DNA from: DASPUI01 sp035622995
GTDB taxonomy: Bacteria; Verrucomicrobiota; Verrucomicrobiia; Chthoniobacterales; UBA10450
NCBI GenBank assembly: GCA_035622995.1
Contig: DASPUI010000042.1
Coordinates: 1 to 7,258 of the forward strand
Direction of reading: 5' to 3'
DNA length: 7,258 nucleotides
Shown piece after piece: positions 1 to 5,087 of this stretch. A program made the translations under genes and the position numbers. Position 1 is the stretch's first letter. Each line of letters begins with the position of its first letter. The notes under the pieces were generated by a model. That model had not been told where the DNA came from, made no database searches, and was given only the letters and a program-made list of their open reading frames with translations.

Positions 1-976
1 TGTTGTTGCGTTTAGCCAGCGAAATTTGCTCCGGACGCGCCGTGCCCGCTTCGATCATTCGAGTCAGCCGCAACGCGAGCAATTGCGCTTTGGTGATTTC
101 GGTTACCATCCAAACCAATTTTTCCTGGACCAATTGGAAACTCGCGATCGGTTTATCGAATTGCTTTCTTTCCTTCGAATACGTCAGCGCCGTTTCGTAG
201 CAATCGATCGCCGCGCCGATCACGCCCCAGGTAATACTCGTTCGCGCTTGCGACAAGCACGACAACGGCGCACGCAGTCCTTTCGCATTCGGCAAACGGT
301 TTGCGATCGGGATTCGACAGTTTTCAAACCAACACTCCGAGGTGCGCGACATGCGCAGGCTAAATTTTCCTTCGATATCTTGCGCGCGAAATCCCGGGGC
401 GTCTTTCTCGACAATGAACCCGCCGACTTTCCCATCGTCATCTTTCGCCCAGACAACTTTCACCTCGGCGATGGAGGCGTTCCCGATCCAACATTTGCTG
501 CCGTTCAAAACGTAATGATCGCCATCGCGGGTCGCGCGTGTTTCCATGCCGCCGGGATCCGAACCATGTCCGTGTTCGGTTAGCGCGAAGCAACCGAGCG
601 TCTTGCCGGAAACCAATCCGGGCAACCAACGCGCATGTTGTTGGGGTGTTCCGAAAGAATGAATCGCATGGATCGCCAGGGCGCCCTGAACCGATGCGAG
701 CGAACGCAATCCAGAATCGCCGCGTTCCAACTCCTGCATCATCAGCCCAAAAGCGGTGTAACTGACGCCGATACATCCGTGATCTTTTAAGTACGGCGCG
801 AAAAATCCGAGCTCGCCCATTCGCGGAATCAACTTCTCCGGAAATTTTCCTGCGCGATGACACGGAACGATCTCGACCATCGCTTCCTCCTGAACAAAAT
901 GTCGCGCGCGATTGCGCGCCGCGCGCTCTTCGTCGGTCAACAGTTCTTCGATCCCATAATAGTCGAGCGAGGTCAT
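1..976 (-). CDS. Glutaryl-CoA dehydrogenase-like acyl-CoA dehydrogenase, 3' end beyond the window
   Basis: FAD-dependent acyl-CoA dehydrogenase. The closest family I recognise is glutaryl-CoA dehydrogenase, which oxidatively decarboxylates glutaryl-CoA to crotonyl-CoA in lysine and aromatic catabolism. Read from ATG at 976-974, 325 residues are visible of a family length near 390. The missing end would carry the catalytic Glu. Seen directly: the helical N-terminal domain with ELERGDSGLRS at 82-92, then GCFALTEHGHGSDPGGMETR near 128-147 (flavin/beta domain), EGKFSLR at 202-208, and KERKQFDKPIASFQLVQEKL near 268-287, ending in SLAKRNN. By hand alignment E84, R91 and S92 match human mature E87, R94 and S95, which hold the distal carboxylate of glutaryl-CoA, so a dicarboxylyl-CoA substrate is likely. 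Odd: residue 165 is Gly (WIGN), where most relatives have Thr beside the flavin. No good Shine-Dalgarno site is visible. It diverges from the rightward operon across 100 bp. A glutaryl-CoA dehydrogenase or a related oxidase remain the alternatives. Confidence 0.88.
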   Translation of the reverse strand, partial: MTSLDYYGIEELLTDEERAARNRARHFVQEEAMVEIVPCHRAGKFPEKLIPRMGELGFFAPYLKDHGCIGVSYTAFGLMMQELERGDSGLRSLASVQGALAIHAIHSFGTPQQHARWLPGLVSGKTLGCFALTEHGHGSDPGGMETRATRDGDHYVLNGSKCWIGNASIAEVKVVWAKDDDGKVGGFIVEKDAPGFRAQDIEGKFSLRMSRTSECWFENCRIPIANRLPNAKGLRAPLSCLSQARTSITWGVIGAAIDCYETALTYSKERKQFDKPIASFQLVQEKLVWMVTEITKAQLLALRLTRMIEAGTARPEQISLAKRNN

Positions 977-1076
977 GTCGCGATTGATTAAAGCTGAAAC
1001 TATTTCAACAGCGCCATCTTTTTTGGAATGTCGAACCTTTGAAAATTACTCAGGATCGTGGAATAGCAGACAATCC
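977..1076. promoter_or_regulatory. Divergent intergenic region, presumed promoters for both directions
   Basis: One hundred bases separate the two divergent start codons, and this stretch is visibly more AT-rich than the flanking genes, so promoters for both transcripts should lie here. TTGAAA at 1039-1044 could be a rightward -35 box, but no convincing -10 follows at 16-18 bases, so I do not call a specific promoter. A small inverted repeat, TGAAA-CTA-TTTCA, lies at 995-1007 and could be a short operator half-site pair. With a stem of only five it may also be chance. Confidence 0.4.
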
Positions 1077-2627
1077 ATGGCGCGACTTCACGAATACCAA
1101 GGGAAAGCCATTCTGGCTGCGAACGGATTTAAAATTCCGCGTGGTCGCGCCGCTTCGACTGCTGATGAAGCGATTGCAATAGCCAAAGAGCTTACCACCG
1201 ACAAAAAAAACGCCGAGGTTGTAATCAAGATTCAAGCTTGGACAACAGGCCGCGCTGGAATGGGCGGGGTTGCCTTCGCCAAGAAACCAATTGACGTCCG
1301 CGGCCACGCGGCCCGCATGTTATCGATGAAAGTCGGACAGTTTCCGGTCGAAGCCGTGCTGGTTGAAGAAAAGGTCGACATCGACCGTGAGTTTTTTCTT
1401 TCGTTTGCAATCGATGACACCACTCGCGCCCCGGTGATTATTTTCGCCGCGGGCGGCGGAACCGGGATCGAAGAACGGGCCGCTTCGACCAGAAGAATCC
1501 TTTGTCATGTGAAGTCTGGGCCTACGGATGCGGCCGTGAACGAAACCGTCACGTCGTGCAAACTTCCGCACGATCAAAGTAACCAACTCGCCGATTCGAT
1601 TCGAAATCTGTTTGCCGCGGCCAAAAGCGTTGAAGCGCGCTCGCTCGAAATCAATCCGCTCGTGTTGACGAAAAGCGGTGAGTTCGTTGCCGCCGATTGC
1701 CGAATCACGATCGACGACTACGCCGTCGCGCGACATCCCGAGCTAAAGATCGAGATCGCGCGCGAGTTCGATCATCCGCCAACGATTCTCGAGCGCGTGG
1801 CCTACGCAGTCGAGCAAAGCGATCATCGGGGCACATTTTATTTCGCGCAGCTTGCGACCAGAGTTGCCGAAGGTGCCAAAGGACTGGTCGGTTTTCACGG
1901 AGCCGGCGGCGGAGGGTCGATGATGTCGATGGACGCCATCGTGAACGCTGGATTCACCATTGCCAATTTTACCGACACCAGCGGCAACCCGTCGGCGTCC
2001 AAAGTGTATCGCGCGGCGCGGATCATCTTAGCCCAGCCGGACCTGGCGGGATATTTCGGCTCAGGCTCGGGCGTCGCCAGTCAGGAGCAATACTGGTCAG
2101 CGTACGGTCTGGCCAAAGCTTTTTGGGAACTCGATCTCGACATTCCAGCGGTCATTCGTCTGGGTGGCAATACCGAAGACCGCGCAGTCGAAATTTTAGC
2201 GCGCATGTCGAAACTGCTTGGCGCGCGAATTGAGGGTTATCGTAAAACGGACACGCCGGCATTCATCGCCGATCGCTTCGCCGAGCTCGTCGTTGAATCA
2301 AAAAGCAAAAAATGGAGACCTCGCGCTCCGCGAACACCGAATTTCATCGCAAGCAATTCTGTCACGAAGTTTGAAGTGAAGGACGGCCGCGTTTGGATCG
2401 ACAACGAGCAATGGCCGAAGATTCGATCCGCGGTTGAATCTCATTCCGGCGGTCTGATTATCGATCGTGAGGCGAAACCGGCGATCTCGCTGACGATCGA
2501 AGAATTCGCGAACAAAGATTCCGAGCTCGTCGCGTGTGATGTTGAATGCCGACTCGCCGGAATCGACGGTTTCTATTTGGAGCTCGATATCCCGGGACTC
2601 AACGATCTGATTGGAGGCGCGCGTTAA
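1077..2627 (+). CDS. ATP-grasp acyl-CoA synthetase beta subunit, ATP-citrate lyase AclB/SucC-like, with long C-terminal tail
   Basis: Predicted nucleotide-binding subunit of an ADP-forming acid-CoA ligase, working with the next gene's product. The start at 1077 gives MARLHEYQGKAIL, the standard SucC-type opening. An in-frame ATG at 975 would add 34 atypical residues and overlap the divergent gene, so I reject it. Residues 1-235 are the ATP-grasp domain. SLEINPLVLTKSGEFVAAD contains N193 and D207, spaced as the Mg-binding N199/D213 of E. coli SucC. Residues 250-405 are the ligase domain. Its AGGGGSMMSMDAI (276-288) and SGNPS (302-306) resemble ATP-citrate lyase (AGGGASVVYSDTI, SGAPS) more than SucC. 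Residues 410-516 are an extension beyond the roughly 390-400 residues of SucC and AclB, with only two cysteines (C487, C491). Where human ACLY has citrate contacts N346, T348 and R379, hand alignment gives A334, Q336 and L362, so the acid may not be citrate. The stop overlaps the next start (TAATG). Malate, succinate and citryl-CoA synthetase subunits are the alternatives. Confidence 0.85.
   Translation: MARLHEYQGKAILAANGFKIPRGRAASTADEAIAIAKELTTDKKNAEVVIKIQAWTTGRAGMGGVAFAKKPIDVRGHAARMLSMKVGQFPVEAVLVEEKVDIDREFFLSFAIDDTTRAPVIIFAAGGGTGIEERAASTRRILCHVKSGPTDAAVNETVTSCKLPHDQSNQLADSIRNLFAAAKSVEARSLEINPLVLTKSGEFVAADCRITIDDYAVARHPELKIEIAREFDHPPTILERVAYAVEQSDHRGTFYFAQLATRVAEGAKGLVGFHGAGGGGSMMSMDAIVNAGFTIANFTDTSGNPSASKVYRAARIILAQPDLAGYFGSGSGVASQEQYWSAYGLAKAFWELDLDIPAVIRLGGNTEDRAVEILARMSKLLGARIEGYRKTDTPAFIADRFAELVVESKSKKWRPRAPRTPNFIASNSVTKFEVKDGRVWIDNEQWPKIRSAVESHSGGLIIDREAKPAISLTIEEFANKDSELVACDVECRLAGIDGFYLELDIPGLNDLIGGAR
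2613..2617 (+). promoter_or_regulatory. Strong ribosome binding site GGAGG for the SucD-lyase fusion
   Basis: GGAGG lies within the last codons of the upstream gene, nine bases before the ATG at 2627. It is the clearest Shine-Dalgarno site in the window and fixes that start over the upstream in-frame ATG at 2546, which would lie inside the preceding gene. With the one-base TAATG overlap it implies translational coupling and roughly matched subunit synthesis. Confidence 0.8.
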
Positions 2628-4351
2628 TGGCAATCTTGATCGACGAGACCAAGCGGGTGCTGGTTCAAGGAATAACCGGCCGCGAAGGGCGGGCTCGCAC
2701 ACGTTTGATGCGCGAATACGGCACCAAGGTGGTCGCCGGTGTCACGCCCGGCAAAGGGGGCGAGAATGTTCTTGGCGTTCCAGTCTTCAACACGCCAGAG
2801 GACGCGGTCAAGTCGTTAGGCAGGATCGACATTTCTGTGTTGTTCGTGCCGGCGGCGGGGGTGAAGGAAGCGGCCATCGCCGCCATCGAAGCTGGAATCA
2901 AACTCACGGTGCTCGTTCCCGATCGGGTGCCGGTGTGGGATGCAATGGAAATCGCGGCGGCGGCAAAAGCACACGGTGCGATGTTTGTCGGTCCCAACAC
3001 GCTCGGAGTCTTGAGCCCGGGCAAGGCCGTCGTCGGGATGATCGGTGGACGCGCTGAAAGTGCGCGCCAATGGTTCAAGCCCGGGATTCCAAAAGGTGTT
3101 GGAGTGATCAGCCGCTCCGGCGGCATGGCATCGAGCACCGGCTATTATTTGGGCCAGGCTGGCGTGCGCATTTCGACGATTGCACACATCGGCGGAGATG
3201 CCGTTCTTGGAATTCGCATTCCGGATGCCGCACTGATGTTTGAAACCGACCCGCTGACCGAAGCGATTGTGATCTTCGGCGAAATTGGTTCGTCGCAGGA
3301 AGAAGAACTGGCTCAATTGATTCGCGACCGAAAAGTTACCAAGCCTGTGATCGCGTACATCGGCGGCAAGGCAGCGCGCGAAGGCACGCGATTCAGTCAT
3401 GCGGGTGCAATTATTGAGGGCGGTCGCGGCACACATGCCGGCAAAGTAAAAGCATTGCGCGAAGCGGGTGCGACCGTGGTCGACGCATTTGGTGAATTAC
3501 CTGGTGCGGTCGTTGAAATTTTGAAGAAAATGAATGGTCAGAGCCTGATGAGTGAAGCCGACAAAAACGCAGTTTGGAATACCGCTGTCACGCGGATCGA
3601 ACCAAATCGTGTGGCGGTCCGCGGCTACGACATCTCCGAATTGATGGGGCGCGTCTCGTTCGGCTCCGCCACCTATTTAATATTGACCGGCGCATTGCCG
3701 ACCGCCGCTGTCGGCCGCCTGATGGATGCGATTCTGGTTTCTTCGATCGACCACGGCGCCACGCCGCCAAGCGCGCTCGCCGCGCGAACAACTGCCTCGA
3801 CCGGCGCGTCGTTGAGTGCGGCGGTCGCCGCCGGCATCATGTCGATCAATCGGCACCACGGGGGCGCGATTGAAGATTGCGCGCGACAACTTAAATCAAT
3901 CGCTGATCGCGCGGCACGGGACAGGATCACAATTGAAGAAGCGGCGAATCACACCCTCGCGGAAATGCGTGAACGCGGCGCACGAATGTCCGGATTTGGT
4001 CATCGCGTCCACACCAAGGATCCACGGACGGCGCGATTGTTGGAACTCGCGCGCGAAGCCGGAGTCGATGGCATTCACATGAAAGCGGCGCGCGCGGTCG
4101 AGAAATCATTCGCCGATGCGAAGAAGGCGCTGCCGATCAACGTCGACGGTGCGATCGGTGCCATCCTGGCTGATCTCGGAATGGATCCAGCGGCCTTCAA
4201 TGGCATTTTCATGATCGCGCGCACTCCCGGGCTGGTCGCGCACGTGATTGAAGAACAAACCCGCGAGAAACCGATGCGACGGATCGATCCGGTCAATCAC
4301 GGCTACGACGGACCGCCGCCGAGATCTTTAAGCACGAACAAGAACGGATAA
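2627..4351 (+). CDS. ATP-citrate lyase AclA-like fusion: SucD-type CoA ligase plus citrate-synthase-type lyase
   Basis: Predicted catalytic subunit that makes a tricarboxylyl-CoA through a phosphohistidine and then splits it to acetyl-CoA and a 2-oxoacid. Residues 1-300 are SucD-like: CoA-binding GITGREG at 15-21, PNTLGVLSPG at 123-132, SRSGGM at 162-167 (the ATP-citrate lyase form; SucD has SRSGT), FGEIG with E219, and SHAGAII with the phosphorylatable H258. Residues 325-560 are a citrate synthase fold: SSIDHGATPPSALAA (H376), GFGHRVHTKDPR (H459), INVDGAIG (D507) and NGIFMIARTPG (R532). These match the lyase residues H900, H975, D1026 and R1065 of human ACLY, so both halves look active. The length of 574 is close to bacterial AclA (about 610). 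The citrate synthase part also resembles stand-alone citryl-CoA lyases. The last residues (SLSTNKNG) run into repeat-like DNA. Citrate or homocitrate are the candidate substrates. The neighbouring Lys4-like gene favours homocitrate, but that is inference. Confidence 0.88.
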   Translation: MAILIDETKRVLVQGITGREGRARTRLMREYGTKVVAGVTPGKGGENVLGVPVFNTPEDAVKSLGRIDISVLFVPAAGVKEAAIAAIEAGIKLTVLVPDRVPVWDAMEIAAAAKAHGAMFVGPNTLGVLSPGKAVVGMIGGRAESARQWFKPGIPKGVGVISRSGGMASSTGYYLGQAGVRISTIAHIGGDAVLGIRIPDAALMFETDPLTEAIVIFGEIGSSQEEELAQLIRDRKVTKPVIAYIGGKAAREGTRFSHAGAIIEGGRGTHAGKVKALREAGATVVDAFGELPGAVVEILKKMNGQSLMSEADKNAVWNTAVTRIEPNRVAVRGYDISELMGRVSFGSATYLILTGALPTAAVGRLMDAILVSSIDHGATPPSALAARTTASTGASLSAAVAAGIMSINRHHGGAIEDCARQLKSIADRAARDRITIEEAANHTLAEMRERGARMSGFGHRVHTKDPRTARLLELAREAGVDGIHMKAARAVEKSFADAKKALPINVDGAIGAILADLGMDPAAFNGIFMIARTPGLVAHVIEEQTREKPMRRIDPVNHGYDGPPPRSLSTNKNG

Positions 4352-4428
4352 ACACGAAGCGCCGAAACATTTTCTCATTCGCGTTTGTGAAATTATTTGT
4401 GTCCATTCGTGTTCATTAGTGGTTAATC
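4351..4428. repeat. Intergenic short-repeat element with inverted arms
   Basis: Three degenerate 10-base units stand in tandem: GTGTCCATTC at 4399-4408, GTGTTCATTA at 4409-4418 and GTGGTTAATC at 4419-4428. AACACGAA at 4351-4358 is the exact reverse complement of TTCGTGTT at 4406-4413, so the two ends could pair across a loop of about 47 bases. Similar 'cacgaa/ttcgtg' tracts (for example GCACGAACAAG at 4332-4342) begin inside the final codons of the preceding gene. I recall this word family as a dispersed intergenic repeat in several environmental phyla, but copy number cannot be judged from one window. It is not a classic terminator: there is no tight GC stem followed by T residues. Confidence 0.6.
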
Positions 4429-4444
4429 AGAATCGACAACGACT

Positions 4445-5044
4445 ATGCCAACGACCCAACAAAAAACCTATGGCGTCAAAGAAATCGCAAAGCTTTTTCC
4501 CAGCCTGATGAAGATCAAGCAGAAATCGCTGCGCGAAAAAGTAGCTGCGGTGTGGAATGAAGCGATCACCACCGGCTGCGGCGGGAAAGGCTGGACCTTC
4601 GACGAACTTCGTGCGGTCAAGTTCACGCTCCTGGCTGGCGACATCGACATGAAGTTCGTCGAGCATCTCAATTCCTGCGCCCGGCAATGCATCGCCATTG
4701 CCGAGGTACTGAAGAAATCGTTTCGCTGCCGCATTCCGATTCAGCGCGATCATCTTATCGCCGGTGCCCTTCTCGCTGACGTTGGCAAGCCGCTGGAGTA
4801 CGACAAGGACGCGTCGGGCAAAGTGGTTCAGGGGAAGTTCGGCCAGCAACTTCGACATCCGTTCAGCGGCGTCGCGCTCGCCTACAAACACGGCGTTCCG
4901 GCCGAAGTGATGCACATGATCGCGACCCACAGCCACGAAGGCGACAAAGTGGAGCGCTCAATCGAATCGATCATTTTCCATCACGCCGATTTCGTGGATT
5001 TCGATATCGCCAAGCTTCTTGGCAAGCGCGCCGCCAGGAAGTGA
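4445..5044 (+). CDS. HD-domain protein with an altered HD motif
   Basis: A 199-residue soluble protein of the HD superfamily, whose members are metal-dependent phosphohydrolases acting on nucleotides and related phosphates. The substrate is not evident here. Residues 10-70 form a conserved-looking N-terminal region (KSLREKVAAVWNEA, then WTFDELRAVKFTLLAGDI). The HD core follows: VEHLNSCARQ with H74, LIAGALLADVGKPLEYD with A111-D112, LRHPFSGVALA with H138, ATHSHEG with H162/H164, and FHHADFVDFD with D182. The first residue of the canonical HD pair is Ala where relatives have His, so metal binding may be weakened or the protein may have a binding or regulatory role. The start at 4445 has no visible Shine-Dalgarno site. 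It sits between the ligase/lyase genes and the dehydratase gene, 93 bp after one and 43 bp before the other, with repeat DNA in both gaps. No link to the metabolic module is shown beyond position. Confidence 0.82.
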   Translation: MPTTQQKTYGVKEIAKLFPSLMKIKQKSLREKVAAVWNEAITTGCGGKGWTFDELRAVKFTLLAGDIDMKFVEHLNSCARQCIAIAEVLKKSFRCRIPIQRDHLIAGALLADVGKPLEYDKDASGKVVQGKFGQQLRHPFSGVALAYKHGVPAEVMHMIATHSHEGDKVERSIESIIFHHADFVDFDIAKLLGKRAARK

Positions 5045-5051
5045 CGCAAAT

Positions 5052-5082
5052 AGTTGATAGTTGAGAGTTGATTGTTGAGAGT
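5052..5082 (+). repeat. Tandem heptanucleotide repeat AGTTGAK, about 4.4 copies
   Basis: Successive units are AGTTGAT, AGTTGAG, AGTTGAT and TGTTGAG, followed by a partial AGT, filling most of the 43-base gap between the HD gene and the homoaconitase-like gene. The last copy supplies GAGAG at 5077-5081, six bases before the ATG at 5088, and this is the only Shine-Dalgarno-like sequence for that gene. Copy-number change here would therefore sit directly against a ribosome binding site. Confidence 0.75.
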
Positions 5083-5087
5083 CGGTT

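Noticed and set aside
220..863. Two minus-strand and one plus-strand open frames within the acyl-CoA dehydrogenase region
   Set aside because: They are arginine-rich frames of the same DNA. The true reading is a continuous acyl-CoA dehydrogenase from 976 leftward off the edge with motifs throughout.
975..1076. In-frame upstream ATG extending the AclB-like protein by 34 residues
   Set aside because: The extra residues lack family similarity, overlap the divergent start codon by two bases, and use the promoter gap. The downstream MARLHEYQGKAI is the standard family start.
1697..2233. 178-codon plus-strand open frame inside the AclB-like gene
   Set aside because: Arg/Ser-rich shadow frame without motifs, typical of high-GC DNA, fully inside a convincing gene.
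2546..2626. In-frame upstream ATG extending the SucD-lyase fusion by 27 residues
   Set aside because: It lies inside the preceding gene in another frame, encodes arginine-rich non-family sequence, and the GGAGG at 2613-2617 points to the ATG at 2627.
2816..3436. 206-codon minus-strand open frame opposite the SucD domain
   Set aside because: No recognisable motif, no start signal, and complementary to a well-supported gene.
4399..4428. CRISPR-like array
   Set aside because: Units are 10 bases, directly adjacent and degenerate, with no spacers.
4352..4444. Rho-independent terminator after the fusion gene
   Set aside because: The inverted arms are AT-rich, far apart and not followed by a T run, so this looks like repeat DNA rather than a terminator.
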